Positions 7,661-16,763 of a stretch of DNA of 64,000 nt are shown in pieces. How positions within the stretch are numbered: position 1 is the stretch's first letter; each line of letters starts with the position of its first letter. The notes under the pieces are model-generated. The model did not search any database and was not told where the DNA came from. It worked only from the letters and a program-made list of their open reading frames with translations. A program made the translations under genes and the position numbers. The stretch covers positions 186,001-250,000 of the forward strand of contig NZ_SLZK01000003.1 in assembly GCF_004341105.1 (NCBI RefSeq). The letters are read 5' to 3'. The DNA comes from Rhizobium sp. BK418. GTDB lineage: Bacteria > Pseudomonadota > Alphaproteobacteria > Rhizobiales > Rhizobiaceae.

Positions 7661-10600
7661 TTACTCGGCCGCGAAAGGCGGCAGGCGCAGCACGTTAGTT
7701 TCGTTGGCAGTCTTGCGCTTGCTTTCCGGCTTCTCGATGGCGTCCAGGCGTTCTTCGAGGGTTTCGATCGTATTCCGGCTGGTCTTGAGTTCGCGTGTCA
7801 GTTCCTCGCGCGACATGGCCAGTTCTTCCTCTTCCTTTTTACCAACGAGGCGGCCGAACAGCCAGCCAAGCAGTCGGGACAGGTCGTCCATGATCAGGAA
7901 GAAGGAGGGGACGACAACGAGCGAGAGCACCGTCGAGACGATGATGCCGCCGATCACGGCAATCGCCATCGGCGCGCGGAAGGAGCCGCCTTCGCCGACG
8001 CCGAGCGCAGACGGCAGCATGCCCGCCGACATGGCGATCGAGGTCATGATGATCGGGCGGGCGCGCTTGCGGCCGGCTTCCACCATGGCATGAACGCGTT
8101 CTAGGCCGTGCCGCTTCATTTCGATGGCGAAATCCACCAGCAGGATGGCGTTCTTCGTCACGATGCCCATCAGCATCAGGATACCGATCAGAACCGGCAT
8201 CGACAGTGCGTTCTGAGTGACGATCAGCGCCGCGGCCACGCCGCCGATGGCAAGCGGTAGCGAGAACAGGATGGTGAAGGGTTGGATCACGTCCTTGAAG
8301 AGCAGGATCAGCACGACGAGAACCAGCAGCAGGCCCATCAGCATGGCGTTGCCGAAATTGCCGACCAATTCGGCCTGCACCTTGGCGTCACCGCTTTCGG
8401 CCAGATGCACCGTTTTCGGCAGGTTCGTCTCCGAGACAATGCGTTTGAACTCGCCCGACGCTGTATCGAGCGCCGTGCCGAAGGGCACGTCGGAGCCGAT
8501 GGCGACGACGCGGTTGCGGTTGTTGCGCTTGATCGAGCTGGGGCCTTCCGAATAATCGATGTCGGCGACGCTGTAGAGCGGCACGGAGGCGCCGCTTGAG
8601 GTCTTGATCTTCAGCGCCCGAATGGAGGCCAGATCGCGGCGGACATCGAGCGAGGTCTGGACGCGGATCGGAATCCGCCGGTCATCGAGCGAGATCTTGG
8701 CAAGGTTTGCGTCGATATCGCCGATCGTGGCAACACGAACCGTCTCCGAAATCTGCTGCGGCGTGATGCCGAGCCGCGATGCCTCGGCCATGCGCGGACG
8801 GATCTGCAGTTCCGGTCGTGGCAGGGCGCCTTCCGAAGAGACGTTGGCGAGGATCGGCGAAGCGCGCAGCTTGGATTCAAGCAGGCTCACCGCATCGTTC
8901 AGATCCTGTTCGTTGGACGAAAGGAAATTGAAGGTAAGATCCCGTTCTGCGCGGTCGTTGACCTTGGAGATGCGCGCATCCGGGATGGAACGCACCGCGG
9001 CGAAGATATCCTTCTCCACATCCCACTGCGGACGCGTGCGGCCGTGCTCTTCCATCTTCGGGACGTACTGACCAACGAAGGGCAATGAACCGAGGCCCTT
9101 GTTCACGAGGGTCTTGACCAGCGAATGGTCGATATTGCCAAGGATGACGCGTATGGTGGCGCGACGCAACTCGAGATCGCCCTTCGGCGATGCGCCGCCA
9201 AGGACGAAGACGCTCTCGACGCCATCGATGCCGCGGACCGCATCATAGATCTTGTCGGTCGTTGCCGCTGTTTCATCGAGTGTCGCGTTCGGCGGCAGTT
9301 CGACTGACAGGACGACGCGCGAAGAGTCGTCCGGCGGCATGAAACTGCCCGGCACCTGGCTCAGAAGCATCATCGAGCCGATCAGGAAGCCGATGGCGGC
9401 AAGCAGCGTCGTGTAACGCCAGTACCATTTGCGGGTCGTACCGGTGACGAGGCGGGTATAGCCCTTCATCAGCAGGCCGTCATTATCCTGATGGTCTTCC
9501 ATCCCGTCTTCGGCGCGCATCAGATAGGCGGCCATCAAAGGCGTGACGAGACGCGCTACCATCAGCGAGAAGAAGACGGAGAAGGCGACGGTTAGGCCGA
9601 ACTGGATGAAATACTGGCCGGCAATGCCCGGCATGAAGGAAACCGGCACAAAGACGGCGATGATGGTGAAGCTGGTGGCGATAACGGCAAGGCCGATTTC
9701 GTCAGCAGCTTCGAGCGCCGCTCGATAGGGCGTTTTGCCCATCTTGATATGACGGGCGATGTTCTCGATCTCGACGATTGCGTCGTCGACCAGAATACCG
9801 GTCGCCAGCGTCAGCGCCAGGAAGCTCACGAGGTTCAGCGAGAAGCCCATGAGATCCATGATCCAGAAGGTCGGGATCGCAGACAGCGGTAAAGCGACGG
9901 CAGCAATCAGCGTCGCTCGCCAGTTGCGCAGGAAGAGGAACACCACGATAACGGCGAGGATCGAGCCTTCCATCAGCGTGTGGAGGGCTGCCTCATAGTT
10001 GCCGTAGGTGAAGTAGACGGAATCGTCGACCATCTGGATGGCGACATTGGGGTTTGCTTTGCGCACCTCGTCGAGGCTCGACGCCACGGTTTCGGCCACC
10101 GAGACCTCGCTGGCGCCCTTGGCGCGGAAGACAGCGAAGGTGACCGACGGCGTGCCGTTGAAGCGCGAGAAGGACTTCGGTTCTTCATAGGTGTCGGTGA
10201 TGGTGCCAAGTTCGGAGAGCTTCACGAAACGACCGTTCGGGAGCGTGATCGAAGTCTCGGTCAGCTGCGCGACGCTGCGGGCGTCGCCGAGCGTGCGGAT
10301 GGTTTGCTCATTGCCCGCCACCTGGCCACGGCCGGAACCAAGGTCAACGTTGGTACCGCGCAGCTGCTGGTTCACGTCGGCGGCATTGATGCCGTAGGCG
10401 TTCAGCTTGTCCTGATTGAGCGAGACGCGGATTTCGCGGTCCGAGCCGCCGTAACGGTCGATACGGCCGATGCCGGGCTGGCCCTGCAGGGCGCGCTTGA
10501 CCGTGTCATCCACGAACCAGGAGAGTTCTTCGAGCGTCATGTTCGGGGAGGAGACGGCAAAGGTCTGAATCGCCTGGCCCTCGACATCGACCTTCGAAAC

Positions 10601-10981
10601 GATCGGCTCTTCGATGCCAGCCGGCAGGTCGGAGCGGATCTTGTCGATCGCGTCTTTGGTGTCCTGCACGGCTTCGGCCGTCGGCTTCTCGATGCGGAAG
10701 ACGACGACGGTCTGCGATTGGCCGTCGGTCACGGTCGATTGAATTTCATCGATGCCGCTGATCGAGGCAACGGCATCTTCGACTTCCTTCGTCACCTGCA
10801 TTTCGAGCTCGGAGGGCGAGGCGCCGCTCTGTGTCACTGTGATGGAGACGACGGGAACGTCGATGTTCGGGAAACGGGTGATCGGCAGTGCGTAAAAGGC
10901 TTGGATGCCGACAAAGAGCAGCAACGCGAAGCCGAGCAGCGGCGCAATCGGATTGCGGATCGACCAGGCGGAGAAGTTCAT
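7661..10981 (-). CDS. RND efflux pump inner-membrane permease (HAE1/AcrB type)
   Basis: Proton-driven exporter of hydrophobic compounds. 1106 residues with the usual duplicated plan: TM1 near residue 10-30, a large periplasmic loop, a TM2-6 bundle with the proton-relay Asp pair in LATGILVDDAIVEIENI, a second periplasmic loop and TM8-12 ending near residue 1035. The family is usually 1020-1050 residues; here the C-terminus carries about 60 extra cytoplasmic residues that look like a charged coiled coil (EELTRELKTSRNTIETLEER). The gene for the periplasmic adaptor lies 14 bases upstream in the same operon. No outer-membrane TolC-type partner is present in the window. Substrate unknown. Confidence 0.95.
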   Translation of the reverse strand: MNFSAWSIRNPIAPLLGFALLLFVGIQAFYALPITRFPNIDVPVVSITVTQSGASPSELEMQVTKEVEDAVASISGIDEIQSTVTDGQSQTVVVFRIEKPTAEAVQDTKDAIDKIRSDLPAGIEEPIVSKVDVEGQAIQTFAVSSPNMTLEELSWFVDDTVKRALQGQPGIGRIDRYGGSDREIRVSLNQDKLNAYGINAADVNQQLRGTNVDLGSGRGQVAGNEQTIRTLGDARSVAQLTETSITLPNGRFVKLSELGTITDTYEEPKSFSRFNGTPSVTFAVFRAKGASEVSVAETVASSLDEVRKANPNVAIQMVDDSVYFTYGNYEAALHTLMEGSILAVIVVFLFLRNWRATLIAAVALPLSAIPTFWIMDLMGFSLNLVSFLALTLATGILVDDAIVEIENIARHIKMGKTPYRAALEAADEIGLAVIATSFTIIAVFVPVSFMPGIAGQYFIQFGLTVAFSVFFSLMVARLVTPLMAAYLMRAEDGMEDHQDNDGLLMKGYTRLVTGTTRKWYWRYTTLLAAIGFLIGSMMLLSQVPGSFMPPDDSSRVVLSVELPPNATLDETAATTDKIYDAVRGIDGVESVFVLGGASPKGDLELRRATIRVILGNIDHSLVKTLVNKGLGSLPFVGQYVPKMEEHGRTRPQWDVEKDIFAAVRSIPDARISKVNDRAERDLTFNFLSSNEQDLNDAVSLLESKLRASPILANVSSEGALPRPELQIRPRMAEASRLGITPQQISETVRVATIGDIDANLAKISLDDRRIPIRVQTSLDVRRDLASIRALKIKTSSGASVPLYSVADIDYSEGPSSIKRNNRNRVVAIGSDVPFGTALDTASGEFKRIVSETNLPKTVHLAESGDAKVQAELVGNFGNAMLMGLLLVLVVLILLFKDVIQPFTILFSLPLAIGGVAAALIVTQNALSMPVLIGILMLMGIVTKNAILLVDFAIEMKRHGLERVHAMVEAGRKRARPIIMTSIAMSAGMLPSALGVGEGGSFRAPMAIAVIGGIIVSTVLSLVVVPSFFLIMDDLSRLLGWLFGRLVGKKEEEELAMSREELTRELKTSRNTIETLEERLDAIEKPESKRKTANETNVLRLPPFAAE

Positions 10982-10995
10982 GGAGCTAACCTCAG

Positions 10996-12228
10996 TCAGT
11001 TCGACGCAGCGGATTCTTCCGCCACCGGAGCGATCTTGTCACCGTCACGCACGAAGGCGCCGGCCTTGGCTACGACCACATCACCGTCCTTCAGGCCGCT
11101 GGTGATCTCCACAAAGCCGCTATCCTGGATGCCGGTTCCGATATCCACCTGCTTGACCACGTTATTCTCTACCTTGCGGGTGAAGGAGCCATTGCGGCTG
11201 GTATTAACGGCAGAAAGCGGCAGGGCGAGGGCATTGGTTTCAGCAATGATAATCTCGGCGCTGCCATACATGCCGGCCCGGGCGCCACTATCATCGTCGA
11301 TGGCAATGTGAACCGCGCCGAGGCGCGTGGTCTGATCGACGATCGGGGCGACGAGCCGAACCTTGCCTTCGATCTTGGTGTTGCCGCCGGCGACGGTGAC
11401 GATCGCCTTCTGGCCGACCTTGATCTTCTGGATGTCGGTTTCGGAGAGGTCGGCGACGAGTTCGATCGCGCCGTCCTTGATGACGGTGAACAAGGGATCG
11501 CCGTTCCCAGCAGCGATCGCGCCGATCTTGGCATTCTTGGCGGAAACCACACCGGCAACGGGTGTCTTCACATCCGTGCGGGCAAGCTTCAGATCGGCAT
11601 CGGCGATCTGGCTGTCGACCACCTTGAGATCGGCCTCGGCAACCTGGATTGCCTGTTCGGCGGAGTTGACGCGGGCATTGGCAGCCGTGGCTGCGGCATC
11701 GGCCTGTTCGACCGTTGCGGTGGAGACGGTACCCTTCTTGCCCATTTCCTGGGCGCGGGCCTGCTGCTGGCGTGCCTGCTCGGCATTGGCCTGCGCTTCG
11801 ACGAGTTGGGCGCGGAGCTGGGCAAGGGTCGCTTCACCCTTAGCCTTGGTTGCCATCATCTGGCTCTTCTGCAGCACCAGGGCATCGTCATTCAGGGTTG
11901 CAAGCGTGCTGTCGGCAGCAACTTCATCGCCGACATCGACGTTCAGCGCGCGGATGGAGAGGCCATCGACCTGAGGCTGGATATAGACCTCCTCGATCGG
12001 CCGGACCGTTCCGGTGCCGATCACCCGATCGACCAGCGGGCGCTCGGTCGCTTTGGTGACGACGATCGCCGGAAGGTTCTGCGGGGCCTGGGCCTGCGGC
12101 TGGGAGGCTTTGGGTTCCTGTGCGAATGCAGCCGGGACTGCAAAAGCAGCTGCAAGAAAGGTCGAGGCCGCAAAAGCGGCGACAAGAAAAGTGGAGGCGC
12201 GTAGTGATGCGTGCGGCTTGAGTGCCAT
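10996..12228 (-). CDS. RND efflux periplasmic adaptor (HlyD/AcrA family)
   Basis: Links the RND permease to an outer-membrane channel. The ATG at 12228 gives 410 residues beginning with a cleavable Ala-rich signal peptide (AAFAVPAAFAQEP); an earlier start at 12336 would put about 36 unrelated charged residues before it. Barrel-sandwich hybrid halves (IRALNVDVGDEVAADSTLA and KTPVAGVVSAKNAKIGAIA) flank a long alpha-helical hairpin rich in Ala, Gln and Glu (about 130-210), followed by beta-barrel and membrane-proximal domains. It is the first gene of the two-gene operon. No linked regulator is evident. Confidence 0.93.
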   Translation of the reverse strand: MALKPHASLRASTFLVAAFAASTFLAAAFAVPAAFAQEPKASQPQAQAPQNLPAIVVTKATERPLVDRVIGTGTVRPIEEVYIQPQVDGLSIRALNVDVGDEVAADSTLATLNDDALVLQKSQMMATKAKGEATLAQLRAQLVEAQANAEQARQQQARAQEMGKKGTVSTATVEQADAAATAANARVNSAEQAIQVAEADLKVVDSQIADADLKLARTDVKTPVAGVVSAKNAKIGAIAAGNGDPLFTVIKDGAIELVADLSETDIQKIKVGQKAIVTVAGGNTKIEGKVRLVAPIVDQTTRLGAVHIAIDDDSGARAGMYGSAEIIIAETNALALPLSAVNTSRNGSFTRKVENNVVKQVDIGTGIQDSGFVEITSGLKDGDVVVAKAGAFVRDGDKIAPVAEESAASN

Positions 12229-12675
12229 GCGTCGTGGTCCAATCTCTTGACGGGATCGGCCGGACTCACGCGTCCTCAAACAGGTTCGCGGTCGGGCGAA
12301 TGCCGTCTTCCAAATCTCAGAGGTATTTACCCGCATCCCGTTTGCCGGAACTCATCGTCCCTATCCAGCAAATTCGGCTAGTACGTGGTATCGATTTGCT
12401 CCACATGCAAGCCCGGCAGAAAATAATTCCCCGTGAGACACTATTAATTACCATTGCGGGGCTCATCAATCACCTCAGGGTTATGTGAACATGACGAAGA
12501 TTGATCGGCCTGAACATCTTAAAGCGTGTCACGGTCATTCGTATCCGTTCTCACGCTTCAAGTTTCTGTTTTACGCATGTCGTTATCGCAATATCGGTGT
12601 CCGGTTTTGCGCGACATTCTATAGACGTTTGACGCCTGACAAATGCGACAGTTGCAAGGAGTTTTTTTCATTGGG
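12229..12675. other. Intergenic region upstream of the RND operon
   Basis: About 450 bases without a supported gene. The RND operon promoter must lie in the left part. The right part holds the rhizobial palindromic repeat listed separately. A 67-codon open frame here is made mostly of that repeat and is not taken as a gene. Confidence 0.4.
12521..12622. repeat. Rhizobial intergenic palindromic repeat (GTCGCGCAAAA...ACGACATGCGTAAAA type)
   Basis: Read on the minus strand it contains GTCGCGCAAAACCG, then GCGATAACGACATGCGTAAA, then AGCGTGAGAA, a combination I recognise as widespread in Rhizobium intergenic regions. It begins AAAGCGTGTCA and ends GCGCGACATT, giving loosely complementary ends. 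Recognition is from general knowledge of rhizobial genomes; copy number in this genome cannot be judged from the window. Confidence 0.5.
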
Positions 12676-12677
12676 TG

Positions 12678-12720
12678 CAAAAAAATAACAACGCGCGGGA
12701 AAATCTCCCCCGCGCGTTGT
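12678..12720 (-). terminator. Rho-independent terminator of the importer operon
   Basis: On the minus strand a perfect 12-base stem, ACAACGCGCGGG against CCCGCGCGTTGT (plus-strand 12688-12699 and 12709-12720), is followed by TATTTTTTTG. It ends transcription about 20 bases after the substrate-binding protein gene. Confidence 0.92.
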
Positions 12721-12740
12721 ATTTCAGTATCGAGACGCTC

Positions 12741-13712
12741 TTACTTTGCGGCAGCGTCGGTGATGTCGTGAGTCCAGGCGCCCGACGGCTCCTTGTTGAT
12801 GATCTTCTGGTCGAGCAGGGCCTTTGCCGTGCGATCGTAGAGCGTTGTGTCGAGCTTGCCGGTGCCGTCGCCAATCAGCTTGGCAACCTCGCCCATCATG
12901 CGCTTCTGGTGGTTTTCGTCCTGGCCCCCGGCATCGACAACGATTTCAGCCGCATCGTCCGGATTCTCCACGGCGTATTTCCAGCCCTTCATGGAAGCGC
13001 GGACGAACTTGACCATTTTCTCCTTGAAAGCCGGATCCTTCAGCTTGTCTTCCATCGCATAGAGGCCATCCTCCAGGAGGTCGTTGCCCATAGCGGTATA
13101 GTTGAAGACAGTGAGGTCTTCCGGCTTGAAGCCTGCATCGATCGCTTGCCAGTATTCGTTATAGGTCATGACCGAAATGCAGTCGGCCTGCTTCTGCAGG
13201 AGCGGCTGTACGTCAAAGCTCTGCTTCAGCACGGTGACGCCGTTAGCGCCGCCATCGGTCTTGAGGCCGAGCTTGTTCATCCAGGCGAAGAAGGGATATT
13301 CATTGCCGAAGAACCAGACGCCGAGCGTGTGACCCTTGAAGTCGGCTTCGGTCTTAACCGGACCGTCCTTGCGGCAGATCATTTCCATGCCGGACTTCTG
13401 GAAGGGCTGGGCGATGTTGACGAGCGGAACGCCCTTTTCGCGGGCAACCAGCGCGCCGCCCATCCAGTCGACGATCACATCGGCGCCGCCGCCGGCAATC
13501 ACCTGCTCGGGAGCGATGTCAGGGCCGCCCGGCTTGATATCGACGTCAAGGCCTTCCTCTTCGTAATAGCCCTTGTCCTTGGCGACATAATAGCCGGCGA
13601 ACTGAGACTGGGTGACCCATTTCAGCTGCAGCGTGACTTTGTCGGCGGCCATCGCGTGCGCCGCAGCAAGCGACATAGCGCTCGCCATCATTGCAACCAT
13701 CAACTTTTTCAT
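12741..13712 (-). CDS. ABC transporter periplasmic substrate-binding protein (NMT1/ThiY-like)
   Basis: 323 residues with a signal peptide ending AAAHAMAADK, then an NMT1/THI5-like two-lobe binding fold (VTLQLKWVTQSQFAGYYVAK, GGGADVIVDWMGGALVA, GVWFFGNEYPFFAW). This family carries pyrimidine-like ligands such as formyl-aminopyrimidine. Placed last in an importer operon and close to pyrimidine catabolic genes, it probably binds a pyrimidine base, a dihydropyrimidine or a related ureide; the ligand is inference. Confidence 0.9.
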   Translation of the reverse strand: MKKLMVAMMASAMSLAAAHAMAADKVTLQLKWVTQSQFAGYYVAKDKGYYEEEGLDVDIKPGGPDIAPEQVIAGGGADVIVDWMGGALVAREKGVPLVNIAQPFQKSGMEMICRKDGPVKTEADFKGHTLGVWFFGNEYPFFAWMNKLGLKTDGGANGVTVLKQSFDVQPLLQKQADCISVMTYNEYWQAIDAGFKPEDLTVFNYTAMGNDLLEDGLYAMEDKLKDPAFKEKMVKFVRASMKGWKYAVENPDDAAEIVVDAGGQDENHQKRMMGEVAKLIGDGTGKLDTTLYDRTAKALLDQKIINKEPSGAWTHDITDAAAK

Positions 13713-13766
13713 TTTCTTTTTTCCCTCTGAAGTTATGCCCAGGCCACTTGCGTGGCCAAGGCGCGC

Positions 13767-14900
13767 CTAACCACCACGGATAGACGGATGCCAGAAAGTC
13801 ACCGCCCTTTCGGCAAGGGCGACGACACCATAGAAGATCGAGCCTGCGAGCGCCGCGACGGCGATCTCGGCCCAGACCATGTCGACATTCATGCGGCCGA
13901 TCTCGGTGGAGATCCGGAAGCCCATGCCGACGATCGGCGTTCCGAAGAATTCCGCAACGATGGCACCAATCAGCGCCAGCGTCGAGTTGATCTTCAGTGC
14001 GTTGAAAATGAAGGGCATTGCGGCCGGAAGCCGAAGCTTTAGGAGCGTCTGCCAGTAATTCGATGCATAGGTGCGCATCAGGTCACGCTCCATGTTGCCA
14101 GAGGCGGCAAGTCCGGCGACCGTGTTCACCAGCATCGGGAAGAAGGTCATGATGATGACGACGGCAGCTTTCGACTGCCAGTCGAAGCCGAACCACATGA
14201 CCATGATCGGAGCAACGCCGATCATCGGCAAGGCCGAAACCAGATTGCCGATCGGCAGCAGGCCACGACGCAGGAAGTCGAAGCGGTCCGCGAGGATGGC
14301 AAAGATGAAGCCGCTGATGCAGCCGACCGCATAGCCGATCAGCACCGCCTTGAAGATTGTCTGCCTGACATCTTCGCCGAGGATCGGCAGCGAACCTGCG
14401 ATACGGGCCCAGATCGCGCTCGGTGGCGGCAGCAGCACGAAGGGAATGCCGGCACCACGGGTGATCGCTTCCCAGATGACGAGGATCCAAGCACCGAAGA
14501 TTGCTGGGATCAAGAGGCGCAGCAGCCATTGGCCCGATGGTGTCTGAGGCTTCAGGTCCGAAAGCTCTGTCACGCAGCGCCAAGCGAGCAGCCAGCAGGC
14601 GGCGAGCAGCAGGAAGAAGGAAGTTCCAGCGAAACCTTCATTGCCCGCGAGCGTGCCGAGCAGCAGCCAGGTGGAGCCGTGGGCGCCGATGAAGAGGGCG
14701 GCTGCGACTGATATTGTCGACAGAGGCGCGAAGGAGATCAGTGCTGCGGCGCCGGCTAGAAGAGCGATCACAGCGACCGTGCCCGAGGATGGAGGCTGGG
14801 TGCCGCCCGCTGCAAAGAGCGGCAGCATGATCATGGCCCCGGCGACGAAGAGGAGGGCGACCAGACCCTGCCAAGACATGACGACCGGTTTCTGTTTCAT
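13767..14900 (-). CDS. ABC transporter permease with extended N-terminus
   Basis: Inner-membrane permease of the BPD_transp_1 (SsuC/ThiX) type. 377 residues, more than 100 longer than usual. The C-terminal 240 residues hold the standard domain with the EAA loop (EAA-like LMRTYASNYWQTLLKLRLPA). The N-terminal 120 residues contain about four additional hydrophobic segments (LVALLFVAGAMIMLPLF, TVAVIALLAGAAALISF and others) that are not part of the usual fold. Its start overlaps the stop of the preceding permease gene by 4 bases, so the two form a heterodimer in one operon. Confidence 0.9.
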   Translation of the reverse strand: MKQKPVVMSWQGLVALLFVAGAMIMLPLFAAGGTQPPSSGTVAVIALLAGAAALISFAPLSTISVAAALFIGAHGSTWLLLGTLAGNEGFAGTSFFLLLAACWLLAWRCVTELSDLKPQTPSGQWLLRLLIPAIFGAWILVIWEAITRGAGIPFVLLPPPSAIWARIAGSLPILGEDVRQTIFKAVLIGYAVGCISGFIFAILADRFDFLRRGLLPIGNLVSALPMIGVAPIMVMWFGFDWQSKAAVVIIMTFFPMLVNTVAGLAASGNMERDLMRTYASNYWQTLLKLRLPAAMPFIFNALKINSTLALIGAIVAEFFGTPIVGMGFRISTEIGRMNVDMVWAEIAVAALAGSIFYGVVALAERAVTFWHPSIRGG

Positions 14901-15781
14901 GCCGGCCTCCTGCCCATGGCGCGGTCGACGATCCTGGCGGCAAGGCCGACGATGGCGACAAGGATCGCCGCAAGCACCGAGCCCGCCACTAGGGCCGCCC
15001 AGATATCGATTGTCTGGCTGTAATAGGAGCCGGCAAGCAGCTTCGAGCCAATACCGGCGACAGCACCGGTCGGCAGTTCGCCGACGATTGCGCCGACAAG
15101 GCTTGCGGCGATCGCCACCTTCATCGAGGTGAAAAGGAAGGGAATGGAGGCGGGTACGCGCAGTTTCCAGAAGGTTTGGGCGGCCGTGGCATTATAGGTG
15201 CGCATCAAGTCGAGATGCATGACCTCCGGCGATCGCAGCCCCTTCACCATGCCGACGGCGACCGGGAAGAAGGAGAGATAGGTCGATATCAGCGCCTTCG
15301 GGATCAGACCTGTGATGTTGATCGAGCCGAGAACGACGATGACCATCGGTGCGATTGCCAGGATCGGCACCGTCTGCGAGGCGATGATCCAGGGCATCAG
15401 GCTGCGGTCGAGCGCCTTGATATGGACGATGCCGACGGCAATGATGATGCCGAGCAGCGTACCGAGCGCAAAGCCGAGCACGGTCGAGGAGAGGGTGACG
15501 CCGGCGTGATAGACGAGGCTGCGGTTGCTCGAGAACTTTCTCAGAAAGGTATTTTCGAACACGTTCTGCGCCACCTGATGCGGCGCCGGTAGCAAGGGCT
15601 TCGGCTGGGACAGCGTCTTGCCGATGAATTCCATAGGCGTCGAGGTGACGTTGTTGCGCGTATCCATATCGCGCTGGAAGGGCGCGTTCATGAAGACGGC
15701 GGCGACGTACCATATCGCAACCAGCACCAGCAGTATGGTGAGGACGGGAACGATCTTGTCTTTGAGGCTGTCGGGTTTCAT
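14897..15781 (-). CDS. ABC transporter permease
   Basis: 294 residues, one N-terminal membrane segment (VLTILLVLVAIWYVAAVFM), a periplasmic stretch, then the six-helix BPD_transp_1 domain with the coupling loop LMRTYNATAAQTFWKLRVPA. Partner of the longer permease downstream; ATGA-type 4-base overlap indicates coupled translation. It probably forms the membrane channel for the ThiY-like binding protein. Confidence 0.92.
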   Translation of the reverse strand: MKPDSLKDKIVPVLTILLVLVAIWYVAAVFMNAPFQRDMDTRNNVTSTPMEFIGKTLSQPKPLLPAPHQVAQNVFENTFLRKFSSNRSLVYHAGVTLSSTVLGFALGTLLGIIIAVGIVHIKALDRSLMPWIIASQTVPILAIAPMVIVVLGSINITGLIPKALISTYLSFFPVAVGMVKGLRSPEVMHLDLMRTYNATAAQTFWKLRVPASIPFLFTSMKVAIAASLVGAIVGELPTGAVAGIGSKLLAGSYYSQTIDIWAALVAGSVLAAILVAIVGLAARIVDRAMGRRPA

Positions 15782-15810
15782 GCCGCCTCCCTCCCTGTGT
15801 GGAGGATGAG

Positions 15811-15867
15811 GTTACCCCCCTCTCCGCCCTCGTGGGGGAGATATCCGGCAGGACAGAAGGGGGTAAC
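15811..15867. repeat. Short palindromic intergenic element between two importer genes
   Basis: Outer arms GTTACCCCC (15811-15819) and GGGGGTAAC (15859-15867) are perfect inverted repeats; inside are CTCGTGGGGGAGATATC and CCGGCAGGACAG, sequence words common in rhizobial intergenic palindromes. It sits between the ATPase gene and its permease gene, where it could form a strong RNA hairpin in the operon transcript. Confidence 0.6.
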
Positions 15868-15883
15868 ACCTGAACGCCAAGCC

Positions 15884-16669
15884 TTACTGCTCATAGCTAT
15901 GCCCCGCCCTCAGCCCTTCGCGGACGCGATGGGCGATTTCCAGGAACTCCGGAGTCTCGCGAATATCGAGCGGGCGCTCGTTTGGCAGCGTCGAGTCGAT
16001 CACGTCTGTCACGCGACCGGGGCGAGGCGACATGACGACGATCTTGGTGGAGAGGTAGACGGCTTCGGGAATGGAATGGGTGACGAAGCAGATCGTCTTA
16101 TTGGTGCGCGCCCAAAGTTTCAGGAGCGCGGCATTGAGGTGATCGCGGACGATTTCGTCGAGCGCGCCGAAAGGTTCGTCCATTAAGAGCAGGTCGGCAT
16201 CAAAGGCTAGGGCGCGGGCGATCGAGGCGCGCTGCTGCATGCCGCCGGAGAGCTGCCAGGGGAATTTCTTGTTGAAGCCTGAAAGTTCGACGAGATCGAG
16301 CGCATCGGCGATACGCTTTTTCTGATCAGGTCTCGAATAGCCCATGATCTCCAGCGGCAGGGCGATGTTCTTCTCGATCGTGCGCCAGGGATAGAGCGCC
16401 GGCGCCTGGAAGACATAGCCAAAGGCGCGTGCCTTGCGTGCCTCTTCCGGCGACATGCCATTGATGGCGATATCGCCCGACGTCGTACGCTCGAGATCGG
16501 CAATCACGCGCAGGAAAGTCGTCTTTCCGCAGCCGGATGGGCCAATGAAGGAGACGAATTCGCCCTTGCAGATATCGAGAGTAACATCGCTCAGCGCATG
16601 CACTGGCCCGTCATTCGTCTGGTAGGTGAGACAGAGATCCTTGGCGGATACGACGGAGGGTGCTTGCAT
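15884..16669 (-). CDS. ABC transporter ATP-binding protein
   Basis: 261 residues, SsuB/TauB/ThiZ-type importer ATPase. Walker A GPSGCGKTTFLRV, Q-loop YVFQAPALYPW, signature LSGGMQQRASIARAL, Walker B LLLMDEPFGALDE and H-loop VTHSIPEAV are all intact. First gene of the importer operon, followed by two permeases and the binding protein. It diverges from the cupin gene at 16764; 94 bases separate the starts. Confidence 0.95.
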   Translation of the reverse strand: MQAPSVVSAKDLCLTYQTNDGPVHALSDVTLDICKGEFVSFIGPSGCGKTTFLRVIADLERTTSGDIAINGMSPEEARKARAFGYVFQAPALYPWRTIEKNIALPLEIMGYSRPDQKKRIADALDLVELSGFNKKFPWQLSGGMQQRASIARALAFDADLLLMDEPFGALDEIVRDHLNAALLKLWARTNKTICFVTHSIPEAVYLSTKIVVMSPRPGRVTDVIDSTLPNERPLDIRETPEFLEIAHRVREGLRAGHSYEQ

Positions 16670-16763
16670 TAATCAACCAGTCTTGTTTTCGCCGCGCGGG
16701 CGCAGTTTTCCATGATATTATTGCCGCCGGCCTTTCCGGCAGCATAGTCCTTGGAGGATGAGG

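Noticed and set aside
9980..11311. Long plus-strand frame opposite the RND genes
   Set aside because: Crosses the junction of two well-supported genes on the other strand and lacks any domain.
12485..12688. 67-codon open frame between the RND and importer operons
   Set aside because: Made mostly of an intergenic repeat and ends in the terminator; not a credible protein.
16670..16763. TPP or other riboswitch before the ThiY-like importer operon
   Set aside because: No conserved THI-box words were seen in the 94 bases between the ATPase and cupin starts.
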